NCBI GenBank assembly: GCA_024234815.1
Contig: JACKNO010000007.1
Location: 124,001-188,000 of the forward strand
Direction of reading: 5' to 3'
DNA length: 64,000 bases
Source of the DNA: Pseudomonadales bacterium
GTDB taxonomy: Bacteria > Pseudomonadota > Gammaproteobacteria > Pseudomonadales > Halieaceae
The position numbers and the translations under genes are program-made. The stretch's first letter is position 1; the number at the start of each line of letters is the position of its first letter. Below, piece by piece: positions 41,390-51,505 of the stretch. The notes beneath the pieces are model-generated. The model had not been told where the DNA came from and did no database searches. It was given only the letters and a program-made list of their open reading frames with translations.

Positions 41390-44300
41390 TCAACTCGCGG
41401 CCAGCTCCGCGGCCTCCTCCACATCCACCGACACCAGGCGCGACACGCCCGGCTCATGCATGGTCACGCCCATCAGCTGGTCGGCGAGTTCCATGGAGAT
41501 CTTGTTGTGGGTGATATAGATAAACTGCACCTTGTCCGACATTTCTTTCACCATGCGCGCGTAACGCCCCACGTTGGCGTCGTCCAGCGGCGCGTCCACC
41601 TCGTCCAGCATACAGAATGGAGCCGGGTTGAGCTGGAAGATCGAGAACACCAGGGCGATTGCCGTAAGCGCTTTCTCTCCGCCCGAAAGCAGGTGAATCG
41701 TACTGTTCTTCTTGCCGGGGGGGCGCGCCATGATGGAAATACCCGTGTCGAGCAGGTCATCTCCGGTCATCTCCAGGTAGGCGCTACCGCCGCCGAACAC
41801 CCGCGGAAACAGTTCCTGCAGGCCGCTGTTTACCCGCTCGAAGGTATCGCGGAAACGATTGCGGGTTTCCTTGTCGATTTTGCGAATTGCCGACTGCAGG
41901 GTCTCCAGCGCTGTTTCCAGGTCCTCGTTCTGCAGATCGAGGTAGTTCTTGCGCTCTGACTGCAGGTTGTATTCATCAATGGCCGCCAGGTTGATCGGGC
42001 CGAGCCGGGCGATACGCGCCGCCACCTTCTCCAGCGACAGCTGCCACTCGGATTCAACCGCGCCCTCGGGCATGGTTTCAAGGACCTGGGCGATGTCGTG
42101 ACCGTTGGCGGAAAGCTGCTTGTAAATGGTCTCGCGTTGTACCTGCAATGACTGGTTGGCGATGCGGTGACGCTCCAGTTCGCCGCGCACGCGCTCGGCA
42201 CGGTGCTCTATCGCCGCCCGCTGCTGCTCTTTTTCCCGCAACAGGTGATCCACTTCAGCGACCTGCTGGCGGGCCGCGCCCAGCTCTGCCTCGGCCTGCA
42301 AGCGCAGTTCCAGCTGCTCTTCCAGTTCCAGCTTCAGGTCATCAACCGGCGAGTCGTTTTCCTTTAACCCCTGCTCCAGGCTGTCGCGGCGACTGCGCAG
42401 CTGGGCTACCTGGCTGTTGGTGCGCTCAATCGCGGCGCGCATCGCCACCAATTGGGTCTGTAATGACTGGTGGCGCATGGCGGCCTGGTGAGCCGCGTCC
42501 TTGTCGTGTCGCGCTTTCTGGCGAGCCGCGTCCAGGGTGCTGCGGGTCTGGTCACGCCTGGAGAGCAACTCTTCGCGGCTGTTGGAGTCGGCTTCCATGC
42601 GCTCGATGGCCTCGGACAGCAGCTGGCGCGCCTCGCCGATGGCGCCCTCCTCCTGCCTGAACTGCTCGCGAGCCTCGTCGATGTCGGCGTTCAGGCGCTC
42701 GCGGCGCGCGTTGATCTGCTCCAGTTTCGCCCGGTGCGCCGACAGACGTGCGCTCAGCTCCGCATGCTGCCGGGTGCTGGCCTGTAGTTCACGCGCCACT
42801 TCCTGGCGCTGGTCTTCCTGCTGCTGGAGACCGGCCAGGCCTGCCTGAAGATCCAGTTCCAGCTCTTCCTCGCGCTGTTGCTGCGCTTCCACTTCCGCGG
42901 CCAGGGTGTCCAGCTCCTGCTGCCGCTTGATCACACCACCCTGTTCCTCGCCCAGGCGCGCGACCCGCAACCAGTCAGGACCCAGCCACACGCCATCGCG
43001 GGTGATAACTGATTCGTGGGGGGCAAGGGCCGGGCGCAAGGCCAGCGCCGCAGCCAGGTCGTCGGCGATGCGCACACCGGCAAGCAGGCTGTTGGTGCGC
43101 CCGCCGGAGCGCACCCTGGAGGCCAGGAACTCCTGCGGAACAGTTTGCTCCACGCCGCGCTCGAGCAGGGCCAGACGACCCTGCTCAAGCTGGTCGAGGG
43201 CCGCGCCCAGCGGGTTGATGTCGTCGACACAGACCGCCTGTAAATAATCACCCAGCACGGTTTCAACCGCCAACTGCCAGCCGTCGTCTACCTGCAGGTT
43301 CTCCAACAGGCGCGGTTTGTCGGCCAGTTCCCGGGCCGCCAGCCAATTGCCCAGCGCCTCGTTGCCGTCGCCCATGGCCGCCTGCTGCAACGCCTCCAGC
43401 GATGCCTGCCGACCACGCTGTTGCTGGAGGGCGGAACGCACCTGGTTCAGCTCCGTGCTCAGGCTGTTGTTGTTGTCGCGGGTTGCCGACAACTCTTCCA
43501 GCAGCGACTCACCGCGATTCTCGTGCTCCGCCATGATCAGCTCGAGTTCCGCCAGCCGCTCGCCCAGGGCATCGATCTCGCTGTCTTCGGGCCCCGGGGC
43601 CAGGCTCTGTTTTTCCTCCTCCAGCTGCCGGCTGCGACCCTGGATACGCTGCAGCACCTGCTCCAGGTGACGGATGCGGGACTGCTGCACCTCCGCCTGC
43701 TGACGCGGTTCCGCCGCATGCTGGTTGAATTCATCCCAGCGCTGCTGCCAGTCGTGCATGGCCTCTTCCGCCTGCAACAGGGCCTCGGCGGAGCTTTCCT
43801 CCAGTTCCTGCAACATCCCCAGCTCGGGTTCGATGCTGGCGAGTTCGGCCTCCCAACTGGCCAGTTTCTCGCTGTCCTCACCCAGGTGGGTTTCCGCCTC
43901 GGCGAGGCCGACGTTGGTCTGCTCGAGATCTTCGCGCAACTGACGGCCGCGCTCGTGCTGGTGCTTGAGTGTCTGCTCGAGGCGCGCTACTTCCGAGCCC
44001 AGTGAGTAGAACGTGGCCTGCACCTGGTTGAACGCATCGGTGCCCTCGGTGTGCTCGACCCGGTGCTGCTCGATGCCGGTATCCACTTGCTGGTGTTCGG
44101 CGTGCACCGCTTCCAGCTGGACTTCCAGTTCGCCTATGGTCTGGCTGGCGGACTTGATCCGGGAATCGAGCTGCTGCCATTGCAGAGTGTGCAGCTGGGC
44201 CTGCAGGGTGCGTTCCTCGCCCTTGAATTCGGTGTACTTCTCGGCTGCCTGGGCCTGGCGCTGCAAATGCTGGAGCTGGCGCCCGAGTTCATCGCGCAGG

Positions 44301-44887
44301 TCGGTGAGGCGCTCGAGGTTCTCCAGGGTGCGGCGCATCCGGCTTTCGGTTTCCTTGCGCCGCTCCTTGTACTTGGAAATGCCCGCCGCTTCCTCGATGA
44401 ATACCCGCAGGTCTTCCGGCCTGGACTCGATCAGGCGGGAAATCATCCCCTGCTCGATGATGGCGTAGCTGCGCGGGCCGAGGCCGGTGCCCAGGAAGAT
44501 ATCCGTGATATCCCGGCGCCGGCAACGGGTACCGTTGAGGAAATACTCGGACTGGGCCTCGCGGGTGACGAGGCGCTTGATGGAAATCTCGGCATAGCTG
44601 GCCCACTCGCCGCCAACGCCGCCGTCGCTGTTGTCGAATACCAGCTCGATCGATGCCTGCCCGACAGGCTGGCGATTGACCGAGCCATTGAATATCACGT
44701 CGGTCATGGATTCGCCGCGCAGGTTCTTGGCCGAGCTCTCGCCCATGACCCAGCGCACGGCGTCGATGACATTGGATTTTCCACAGCCGTTCGGCCCCAC
44801 GACAGCACACATGTTGCCCGGGAAATTGACCGTCGTGGGATCGACAAATGACTTGAATCCCGCCAGCTTGATAGACTTTAGTCGCAT
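41390..44887 (-). CDS. smc: Chromosome segregation protein SMC
   Basis: The 1165-residue SMC ATPase condenses and segregates the chromosome. The N-terminal head has Walker A VVGPNGCGKSNVIDAVRW. Long coiled coils (about 170-500 and 660-1000) flank a hinge near 510-620 (SLLAGVRIADDLAAALAL region). The C-terminal head has the signature LLSGGEKALTAIAL and Walker B FCMLDEVDAPLDDAN. Being SMC rather than MukB fits a non-enteric gammaproteobacterium. The AT-rich upstream leader (44888-44990) probably holds its promoter, but no clear -35/-10 pair stands out. Confidence 0.97.
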   Translation of the reverse strand: MRLKSIKLAGFKSFVDPTTVNFPGNMCAVVGPNGCGKSNVIDAVRWVMGESSAKNLRGESMTDVIFNGSVNRQPVGQASIELVFDNSDGGVGGEWASYAEISIKRLVTREAQSEYFLNGTRCRRRDITDIFLGTGLGPRSYAIIEQGMISRLIESRPEDLRVFIEEAAGISKYKERRKETESRMRRTLENLERLTDLRDELGRQLQHLQRQAQAAEKYTEFKGEERTLQAQLHTLQWQQLDSRIKSASQTIGELEVQLEAVHAEHQQVDTGIEQHRVEHTEGTDAFNQVQATFYSLGSEVARLEQTLKHQHERGRQLREDLEQTNVGLAEAETHLGEDSEKLASWEAELASIEPELGMLQELEESSAEALLQAEEAMHDWQQRWDEFNQHAAEPRQQAEVQQSRIRHLEQVLQRIQGRSRQLEEEKQSLAPGPEDSEIDALGERLAELELIMAEHENRGESLLEELSATRDNNNSLSTELNQVRSALQQQRGRQASLEALQQAAMGDGNEALGNWLAARELADKPRLLENLQVDDGWQLAVETVLGDYLQAVCVDDINPLGAALDQLEQGRLALLERGVEQTVPQEFLASRVRSGGRTNSLLAGVRIADDLAAALALRPALAPHESVITRDGVWLGPDWLRVARLGEEQGGVIKRQQELDTLAAEVEAQQQREEELELDLQAGLAGLQQQEDQRQEVARELQASTRQHAELSARLSAHRAKLEQINARRERLNADIDEAREQFRQEEGAIGEARQLLSEAIERMEADSNSREELLSRRDQTRSTLDAARQKARHDKDAAHQAAMRHQSLQTQLVAMRAAIERTNSQVAQLRSRRDSLEQGLKENDSPVDDLKLELEEQLELRLQAEAELGAARQQVAEVDHLLREKEQQRAAIEHRAERVRGELERHRIANQSLQVQRETIYKQLSANGHDIAQVLETMPEGAVESEWQLSLEKVAARIARLGPINLAAIDEYNLQSERKNYLDLQNEDLETALETLQSAIRKIDKETRNRFRDTFERVNSGLQELFPRVFGGGSAYLEMTGDDLLDTGISIMARPPGKKNSTIHLLSGGEKALTAIALVFSIFQLNPAPFCMLDEVDAPLDDANVGRYARMVKEMSDKVQFIYITHNKISMELADQLMGVTMHEPGVSRLVSVDVEEAAELAAS

Positions 44888-45054
44888 TTCACATTAACTT
44901 TTTAATTTATCTTGCTGTTTTTAATACATTTTATCTGGTTATTTGCGTATTTTGCCCAGCGCCGGACCACAAGATATAGTGTATAGGCTTTAATGAGACA
45001 ACACTATGCCTGTCACCCACAAATACAAAAATTAAGGCTTGGGAGGGGCTGTTC

Positions 45055-45090
45055 GCGCCGGTTGGCGCTCCCGGCACCGCCTTGTGCCGG
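45055..45090 (-). terminator. Tandem stem-loops after ccmI
   Basis: Downstream of the ccmI stop on the minus strand lie CCGGCAC/GTGCCGG (45071-45077 with 45084-45090) and then GCGCC/GGCGC (45055-45059 with 45064-45068). A T-rich stretch appears only 25 bases later. They are possible terminators of the ccm operon. Confidence 0.4.
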
Positions 45091-45107
45091 GGTCTTTGTG
45101 GCGGCGC

Positions 45108-46367
45108 TTAACTCCTGGGCTGGAGCAGAATCTGCAGCGGGGAATCGTCCATTGACGGCGCCAACGGGCCCGCTTTACCCAGCCAGGTGGCATTGGCCTC
45201 CCCCGGGGTGCCCGCCGGGGAGACCTGCACAACCACGACCACCGACTCGGTTGCCGACAGCTTCTGCCCGGCCATGGAATTGCTGTCGTCCAGGCGCAAT
45301 GTGACAGGTAACTGCCCGGCCTGCAGGCGCTGCACCGCGATGGGCATGCGACTGTCCGAGGCCGCGTTCCGCGCCAGCACGAAGACGGTGTCGCTGGCGG
45401 TCACTTCGGCGCCATCGGGCAATTCAACGCGTACGGTTACCCCGGCAGTGGCATCGCCCGGCACGGGGGCATCGCTTGCCGGTGCGGTCGCATGCGGGTT
45501 CACGGCTGCCGGGTTTGCGGCCAATTCCCCGGACTCACCCAGCCGCTGCCGGGCCATGGCCATGACACTGGTGATCATCTGCGCGCTTTCACTGCCCGGC
45601 TGTTCGCTGGCCAGAAGACGTTCCCAGTAGGATATGGCCGCCCGGTACTGCTTCTGTTCAAACGAAGCCATACCCAGCAGACCCAGCGCAGTGCGCTGGT
45701 GCGGGTCTATCGCCAGAGCCTGCTCGGCCCGCAGCCGGGCCTGGTCGCTCAGTTTGCGTCCCGCCGCCAGGTATTCGGCCTGCGCCGCAGACGCCAGGGC
45801 GAAGGAATTTTCGGGGATTTCGCGCGCGAGACTGCTGTAGGTGGTGGCTGCCTGCGCATAGTCCTCGCGACCCATGTAGTAGCGTCCCAGCATGGCCACG
45901 TAGTCCAGGTTGTCAGGGCGCCGGGCGCTGCGCGCTTCAACAGCGCTCATCAAAACCTGCACTTGCTCGGGCGTACTGGTGTCGTCCAGCGCCTGCAATT
46001 GGCGGCTGATAACCACATCCGGCGCCGCCCCGAGCATGATGTACAGGCCCGAGGACATAATCGCCACAATGGGAAACAACAACCACGCCGGGAACGGGCG
46101 CCCCGAGTCCGCCTCAGCTGCCTGCTGATTGCCCGAAGACAGCGCGGCCCGGGCCTGCTGTTCGTCCTCCAGCAGCCGCAGGCGGGCATCGTCCTGCAGG
46201 GCATCGGCGCCCTCCCCGGCCAGCTCCGCTTCCCGCAGCCGGTACCATTCGATATTGGCGCGCTCCAGGTCGGCATCGACCCCACCGCTGCGACGCCTGC
46301 GGGGCAGCAGGTAGAACAGGCCACTGAGAAGTACCAGGCCAGCACAGGCCAGGATAAATAGCGTCAA
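45108..46367 (-). CDS. ccmI: Cytochrome c maturation protein CcmI (TPR chaperone)
   Basis: CcmI holds apocytochrome c for heme ligation. The 419-residue protein has two N-terminal membrane helices (about 2-20 and 93-115), the usual CcmI topology, then TPR repeats (about 130-280, with MLGRYYMGREDYAQAATTY and LGLLGMASFEQKQYRAAISY). A C-terminal beta-rich domain starts near 310 (VTVRVELPDGAEVTASDTVF). It overlaps ccmH by four bases and is the last gene of the operon. Confidence 0.93.
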   Translation of the reverse strand: MTLFILACAGLVLLSGLFYLLPRRRRSGGVDADLERANIEWYRLREAELAGEGADALQDDARLRLLEDEQQARAALSSGNQQAAEADSGRPFPAWLLFPIVAIMSSGLYIMLGAAPDVVISRQLQALDDTSTPEQVQVLMSAVEARSARRPDNLDYVAMLGRYYMGREDYAQAATTYSSLAREIPENSFALASAAQAEYLAAGRKLSDQARLRAEQALAIDPHQRTALGLLGMASFEQKQYRAAISYWERLLASEQPGSESAQMITSVMAMARQRLGESGELAANPAAVNPHATAPASDAPVPGDATAGVTVRVELPDGAEVTASDTVFVLARNAASDSRMPIAVQRLQAGQLPVTLRLDDSNSMAGQKLSATESVVVVVQVSPAGTPGEANATWLGKAGPLAPSMDDSPLQILLQPRS

Positions 46368-46840
46368 GAGTCATTCTCCGTTTTGGCCAGCAGCTCCCGC
46401 AGGCTCTGCTCGTCATCGGCGTTCAGCAGGGCGCTCTGTTCAACGCGACTGCGCCGTGCGCGCGCCGCGGCGACCGCCACAGCGATACCGATCATCAGCA
46501 GCAGGACCGGGGCGAGCCACAACAGGGCGGTAGCTCCGGTGAAACTGGGCCGGTAGCGCACAAACTCACCGTAGCGCGCCACCATGTAGTCGAGGATCTC
46601 CTCGTCATTGGCGCCCGCCTCGAGTTGCTGGTACAGCAGTTTTCGCAGGTCCTGGGAGATCGGCGCGTTGGAATCGGCGATGTTCTGGTTCTGGCATTTG
46701 GGGCAGCGCAACTCCTGGCTCAACTGCCGGTAGCGCACCTCCAGCTCCGGGTTGCTGAATTCGTAGGTTTCGATAACCGCAGCGGCGCTGCCGCTAAACA
46801 GTAGCAGGGCAAGCAAGGTGAAGCGCGACATCAGGTTCAT
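46364..46840 (-). CDS. ccmH: Cytochrome c maturation protein CcmH (thiol reductase)
   Basis: CcmH reduces apocytochrome CxxCH cysteines. The 158-residue protein has a signal peptide (FTLLALLLFSGSAAA), the redox motif LRCPKCQNQNIADSNAPIS, a three-helix bundle, and one C-terminal membrane helix (ALLWLAPVLLLMIGIAVAV). It matches the short CcmH half of the split CcmH/CcmI arrangement. It overlaps both neighbours by four bases. Confidence 0.96.
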   Translation of the reverse strand: MNLMSRFTLLALLLFSGSAAAVIETYEFSNPELEVRYRQLSQELRCPKCQNQNIADSNAPISQDLRKLLYQQLEAGANDEEILDYMVARYGEFVRYRPSFTGATALLWLAPVLLLMIGIAVAVAAARARRSRVEQSALLNADDEQSLRELLAKTENDS

Positions 46841-47379
46841 CCACGGTCACCGCTGGCCGACAATTGCTGGTACATCGGCTGCAATATCGTCTGCCAGACC
46901 CGCTCATCCACCACGCCCACGTGGCGGTATCGGATAACGCCCTCGGCGTCTACAAGATAGGTTTCCGGCGCACCGTAAACCCCCAGGTCCAGCCCCAGGC
47001 TCCCCTCCCGATCCGCGATATTGGCGCGATAGGGATCCCCCAGTTCAGCCAGCCAGCGCGCGGCGGCAGCGTCCTCGTCCTTGTAGTTGATGCCGTAGAT
47101 TGGCACGCCACTGGCCGCGATCTGCAGCAGGTAGGGATGCTCCACCCGGCAGGACACACACCAGGTGGCCCACACGTTCAGCAGGGCGGGCTCGCCCACC
47201 AGGTCGGCGCGTTGCAGCAGTCGTTCCTGGCCGAGTACGGGAAGATTGAAGTCTGGCAGGGGCCGGTCGATCAGCGCGGAGGGCAGCTCCCGCGGATCCA
47301 GCGACAGGCCGCGAAACAGGAACAGCGCCATCCCGGTGAACAGGATCAGCGGTATAAACAGCTTAAGCCTGGGCGACAT
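46837..47379 (-). CDS. ccmG: Thiol:disulfide interchange protein CcmG/DsbE
   Basis: This membrane-tethered thioredoxin-fold reductant of CcmH or apocytochrome is 180 residues long. An N-terminal anchor (LFIPLILFTGMALFLF) precedes the thioredoxin domain with active site WATWCVSCRVEHP and the cis-Pro region GAPETYLVD. The start at 47379 (MSPRLK) lies within the last 17 bases of ccmF; an upstream open frame is ignored because it has no family resemblance. Confidence 0.96.
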   Translation of the reverse strand: MSPRLKLFIPLILFTGMALFLFRGLSLDPRELPSALIDRPLPDFNLPVLGQERLLQRADLVGEPALLNVWATWCVSCRVEHPYLLQIAASGVPIYGINYKDEDAAAARWLAELGDPYRANIADREGSLGLDLGVYGAPETYLVDAEGVIRYRHVGVVDERVWQTILQPMYQQLSASGDRG

Positions 47380-49339
47380 GCACGGCCCCTTTTGCAATGG
47401 CCGGGCTGCGTTGCCGCCGGTAGCGCTTGTCCAGTACGGTGGTAAAGCCGCCCAGCGCCATGAGAATCGCGCCCAGCCACATCCAGCGCACCATGGGTTT
47501 GTAGTGCAGGCGCATGGCCCACGCGCCGCCCTCCCCGATGGGCTCACCCATGGCCACGTACAGGTCGCGGAACAGGCCGCCGTCAATGTCCGCCTCTGTC
47601 ATCACCTGGCCCGTGGCCAGGTAGCGCCGTTTCTGCGGGGCCAGCCGCGCCACCACTTCGCCGTCGCGACGAATTTCAAAGCGGGCTTCATCCGCCACGA
47701 AGTTTGGACCGCGAACGGGCACCAGTTCGATAAATGTGAACTCGTAACCGGCCAGTTGCTCGGTGTCCCCCGGACTCATCTTCAGATCGTGCTCGATGTT
47801 GTACTGGCTGGTGGCCACGATGCCGGTCACGCAGGCGGCAAAACCAAGGTGCGCCAGGAACATACCCCAGTAGCTGGGGGTAATGCGGCGCAGGCCGGTC
47901 GCCAGGGTGGCGGCGCCGCGCACCCGGTACCAAAGATCGCGCAGCAAACCCAGTACCAGCCAGGCCGAGAGGGCCACCGCCAGCGCCACCCAGAGATTGT
48001 AGCTGGCGTTAAACAACGGCAGGGTAAAACCACAAAGCACCGCGACAACGGCGGGCAGTGCCAGCTCCTGTCGCCAGCGACGGGTAGAGTCTTTCTTCCA
48101 GCGCGATACCGGCCCCAGGCCCATGAAGGGTGCCAGCAGCGCCATCAACGGCACGAACACGGCGTTGAAATACGGCGGTCCCACTGAGTACTTGCCGCCA
48201 CCGAGGGCGTCCATGATCAGGGGAAACAGGGTGCCGAACAGCACCGTGATGGTTGCCACCAGGAATACCACGTTGTTACACAGGATCAGCGATTCCCGGG
48301 ATACCCACTCGAAACTCACCCGGCTGGTAACGGCTGGCGCACGCAGGGCGTAAAGGGTCAGGGAGCCCCCCACCACGAGGGCGAGAAACACCAGGATAAA
48401 CAGGCCGCGGGCGGGATCGGTGGCAAAGGCATGCACCGAGGTCAGCACACCGGAACGCACCAGGAAGGTTCCCAGCAGGCTCAGGGAGAAGGCGAAGATT
48501 GCCAGCAATACCGTCCAGCTCTTGAACAGGCCGCGTTTTTCCGTAGCCGCAAGCGAATGCAACAGGGCGGTACCAGCCAGCCAGGGCATGAAAGAGGCGT
48601 TCTCCACGGGGTCCCAGAACCACCAGCCGCCCCAGCCCAACTCGTAATACGCCCACCAGCTACCCAGCATGATGCCCAGACTCAGGAAGCCCCAGGCGAC
48701 ATTGGTCCAGGGTCGCGACCAGCGCGCCCAGGAAGCGTCGAGGCGGCCGCCCAGCAGCGCTGCGATAGCGAAGGCAAATGCCACCGAAAAGCCCACGTAG
48801 CCCATGTAAAGCAATGGCGGGTGGATGATCAGGCCGGGGTCCTGCAACAGCGGGTTGAGGTCGTTGCCGTCAGCCGGCGTGCCCGGCAACAGCCTCGCGA
48901 AAGGATTGGAGGTCAGCAGCATGAACGACAGGAAACCCACCGCCACCGCGCCCATGACCGACAACACGCGCGACAGCACCAGCAGCGGCAACTGCCCGCT
49001 GAACAGGGCGACCGCCGCGGTCCACAGGCTCAGGATCAGCGCCCACAGCAGCAGCGAGCCCTCGTGGTTGCCCCACACAGCCGAGAATTTGTAGATCGGG
49101 GGCAGCATGCTGTTGCTGTTGGAAGCGACGACCTTGACGGAAAAGTCATCCTGCAAAAAAGCGGTGGCCAGGCAGGCGAAGCTGACCCCCACGAATACCA
49201 TCAGACCCACCGCCAGGCCCGGAGCCAGCGCCATCGCGCCAGTGTTGCGCCGCCAGGCTCCCCAGGAGGGAATCACCGCCAGTATGATCGACAGGCAAAA
49301 CGCGATAATCAGGGCAAAATGGCCAATCTCGGGAATCAT
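47363..49339 (-). CDS. ccmF: Cytochrome c heme lyase subunit CcmF
   Basis: CcmF takes heme from CcmE and ligates it to apocytochrome c. The 658-residue polytopic protein has the tryptophan-rich WWD motif GGWWFWDPVENASFMPWL near residue 233 and flanking conserved His for heme. It has about 14 membrane helices and a periplasmic C-terminal domain (AGYEFTFIELVPVRGPNF). It overlaps ccmE (four bases) and ccmG. Confidence 0.97.
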   Translation of the reverse strand: MIPEIGHFALIIAFCLSIILAVIPSWGAWRRNTGAMALAPGLAVGLMVFVGVSFACLATAFLQDDFSVKVVASNSNSMLPPIYKFSAVWGNHEGSLLLWALILSLWTAAVALFSGQLPLLVLSRVLSVMGAVAVGFLSFMLLTSNPFARLLPGTPADGNDLNPLLQDPGLIIHPPLLYMGYVGFSVAFAFAIAALLGGRLDASWARWSRPWTNVAWGFLSLGIMLGSWWAYYELGWGGWWFWDPVENASFMPWLAGTALLHSLAATEKRGLFKSWTVLLAIFAFSLSLLGTFLVRSGVLTSVHAFATDPARGLFILVFLALVVGGSLTLYALRAPAVTSRVSFEWVSRESLILCNNVVFLVATITVLFGTLFPLIMDALGGGKYSVGPPYFNAVFVPLMALLAPFMGLGPVSRWKKDSTRRWRQELALPAVVAVLCGFTLPLFNASYNLWVALAVALSAWLVLGLLRDLWYRVRGAATLATGLRRITPSYWGMFLAHLGFAACVTGIVATSQYNIEHDLKMSPGDTEQLAGYEFTFIELVPVRGPNFVADEARFEIRRDGEVVARLAPQKRRYLATGQVMTEADIDGGLFRDLYVAMGEPIGEGGAWAMRLHYKPMVRWMWLGAILMALGGFTTVLDKRYRRQRSPAIAKGAVHVAQA

Positions 49340-49788
49340 TGCGCCTTGCCCTTTTCATCGTAGCCCGACTGTTCGAGCGCATGCGCCACTTCAGGTGGCA
49401 TATAGTTTTCATCGTGTTTTGCCAATACCTCGGTGGCTCGCAGCACCCCCTGCTCGTCGAGACGACCCGCCGCGACCGCGCCCTGCCCTTCGCCAAACAG
49501 GTCCGGCAGAATACCTTCGTAAACCACGGTCACATTGGCCTCGTAATCGGTGAGTTCGAACGCCACAGCGAGGCTGTCGTCGCTGCGCACCACGCTGTTT
49601 TCCACCACCATGCCGCCCACCCGGATGGGCTGACCGACAGGCGCCATGCCTCGCGCAACCTCGGCGGGAGGGAAAAACAGGTTGATATTGCCGCTGAGGG
49701 CGTACATGACCAGGCCCGCCGCTGCGCTGGAAAACAACACTATAAACAGCACAAGGTAAAGTCTTTGCTTGCGTATGGGGTGCATCAA
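49336..49788 (-). CDS. ccmE: Heme chaperone CcmE
   Basis: CcmE binds heme covalently and carries it to CcmF. The 150-residue protein has an N-terminal anchor (LYLVLFIVLFSSAAAGLVMY), an OB-fold periplasmic domain (GGMVVENSVVR), and the heme-binding His with nearby Tyr in LAKHDENYMPPEV. It sits between ccmD and ccmF with four-base overlaps. Confidence 0.97.
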   Translation of the reverse strand: MMHPIRKQRLYLVLFIVLFSSAAAGLVMYALSGNINLFFPPAEVARGMAPVGQPIRVGGMVVENSVVRSDDSLAVAFELTDYEANVTVVYEGILPDLFGEGQGAVAAGRLDEQGVLRATEVLAKHDENYMPPEVAHALEQSGYDEKGKAQ

Positions 49789-49985
49789 TTACCCTCTTTC
49801 AATACAGTCGGACCTCGCTGCCGGCGCTTTTGTTCCCCCGCCAGTTGGCGCAGGAACTTTTGCTGCCTGCGCCGCGGCGCCAGCAGGATCAACATAAGAA
49901 CCAGCAGGCAGATGCCATAGGCCGACCAGACGAAGCCGCCGTGGCCATCCATGGACAACGCTGCTTGCACACTGTCAAAATACAT
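49785..49985 (-). CDS. ccmD: Heme exporter protein CcmD
   Basis: This 66-residue single-pass membrane protein stabilises the CcmABC-heme-CcmE adduct. It has a short periplasmic N-terminus (MYFDSVQAALSMDGHGGFVW), one helix (YGICLLVLMLILLA) and a basic tail (RRRQQKFLRQL). It overlaps ccmC by one base and ccmE by four. Confidence 0.93.
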   Translation of the reverse strand: MYFDSVQAALSMDGHGGFVWSAYGICLLVLMLILLAPRRRQQKFLRQLAGEQKRRQRGPTVLKEGN

Positions 49986-50728
49986 CAGGCGCGATACTCC
50001 AGCGCCAGTTTTTTCACCCAGTTGGTGCGGGCCTCACGTTCGAGAATCTCGGCGCGCATATTCATCAGCAGGCAGCAGGTAAACACGCCGTAGAAAGCCG
50101 CAATCATCAGCAGCAGCGGATACAACATGCTGGGATCGATGGTCGAATCGCCGGTAAACTTGATGGACGCCGGCTGGTGCAGACTGTACCACCAGTCCAC
50201 GGACTTGTAGATGATGGGGATATTGACCGTGCCCACCAGGGTCAGCACGGCGCAGGCCTTGCCGGCCGCCTCTTTATTGTCATAAGCCTCGTACAGGGCC
50301 ACCACTCCCAGGTAGAGGAACAGCAGGATCAGCATGGACGTGATGCGGGCATCCCAGACCCACCACGTACCCCAGGTAGGCTTGCCCCAGATCGCCCCGG
50401 TCACCAGCGCGATAAATGTCAGTGCGGCGCCGATGGGCGCGCAGGACTTCATTGCCACATCCGCCATTTTCATCTTCCAGATCAGGCTGACCGCACCGGC
50501 GATCGCCATCACATAGTAGCCGGCCAGGGCCACGACAGCAGCGGGCACATGAATATAGATAATGCGATAGCTGTTGCCCTGTCGAAAATCGGGAGCGGTG
50601 TACAGCAGCCCCCACACCAGGCCCACACAGAGTGCCACGAGGGTGACAGGTAGCAGCCAGCGCACGATGGTCCCGGCGATGCGATACAGCCACGGCGGGG
50701 AACCCAGTTTATGAAAGAATGACCACAT
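49985..50728 (-). CDS. ccmC: Heme exporter protein CcmC
   Basis: CcmC loads heme on CcmE. It has 247 residues, six membrane helices and the WWD motif WGTWWVWDARITSML near residue 118. The start at 50728 (MWSFFHKLGSPPWLY) matches the family; in-frame codons upstream fall in the 78-base gap after ccmB. Confidence 0.96.
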   Translation of the reverse strand: MWSFFHKLGSPPWLYRIAGTIVRWLLPVTLVALCVGLVWGLLYTAPDFRQGNSYRIIYIHVPAAVVALAGYYVMAIAGAVSLIWKMKMADVAMKSCAPIGAALTFIALVTGAIWGKPTWGTWWVWDARITSMLILLFLYLGVVALYEAYDNKEAAGKACAVLTLVGTVNIPIIYKSVDWWYSLHQPASIKFTGDSTIDPSMLYPLLLMIAAFYGVFTCCLLMNMRAEILEREARTNWVKKLALEYRA

Positions 50729-50806
50729 AGGCGCGGCAATTATACAGACCGGCGTGGCCGCCACAACCAGTCGTTCACCAGTGACTTGATCTGGCGCAAG
50801 CGCGGC

Positions 50807-51505
50807 TCAGGCATCGACGCTGATCCTCAGTCCGGCGGCTATCGCCAGGGGAGCCAGCGCCACGGCGAGACAGAGCATGGCAGCGATGATAGCAAGGTAA
50901 GGTCCGGGGGGGACCCCAAGCACGGCATTTTGCACCGCGGCGCTGCCGAAAATCAGCACCGGCATGTAAAACGGCAGGATAAGCAGCGAAATCAGCATGC
51001 CGCCGCGCTTCAGGCCGACAGTCAGCGCGGCGCCGATACCGCCCACCAGGCTGAGTACGGCCGTACCCAGCAGCAGACTGGCTACCAGCGTGCCTATCGC
51101 CACGGCGGGCAAGTTGATCATCAATGCAAAGACCGGGGATACCAACGCCAGCAGCAGGCCGGTGATCAACCAATGCGCGGCAATATAGGCCAGCACTGAA
51201 AGGAACAGCGGTTGCGGCGCCAGCAAGAGCTGCTCCAGGCTACCGTCCTCGAAGTCGCTGCGAAATACCGTGTCGGAGGTGAGCAGGTTGGACAGCAGGG
51301 CGATAATCCAGAGTATACCTGGCGCAAAACCCGCCAGCTTCTCCGGCGACGGCCCCAGGCCCAGTGGAAACAGCGCCACCACCATCATGAAAAACAACAG
51401 CGGGTTGCCGATCTCGATGGGCCGCCGGGCCGCCAGGGTCAGTTGCCGGCGCAACAGGGCCAGGCAAAAGCCCAGGGTTCCGGGCGCGGCAGCTTGCTCC
51501 TTCAC
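50807..51505 (-). CDS. ccmB: Heme exporter protein CcmB
   Basis: CcmB is the 232-residue membrane component of the CcmAB ABC unit that releases holo-CcmE. It has six hydrophobic segments and the family stretch RRPIEIGNPLLFFMMVVALF. The GTG start at 51505 overlaps the ccmA stop (GTGA). The frame is open further upstream inside ccmA, which is not a reason to extend it. Confidence 0.94.
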   Translation of the reverse strand: MKEQAAAPGTLGFCLALLRRQLTLAARRPIEIGNPLLFFMMVVALFPLGLGPSPEKLAGFAPGILWIIALLSNLLTSDTVFRSDFEDGSLEQLLLAPQPLFLSVLAYIAAHWLITGLLLALVSPVFALMINLPAVAIGTLVASLLLGTAVLSLVGGIGAALTVGLKRGGMLISLLILPFYMPVLIFGSAAVQNAVLGVPPGPYLAIIAAMLCLAVALAPLAIAAGLRISVDA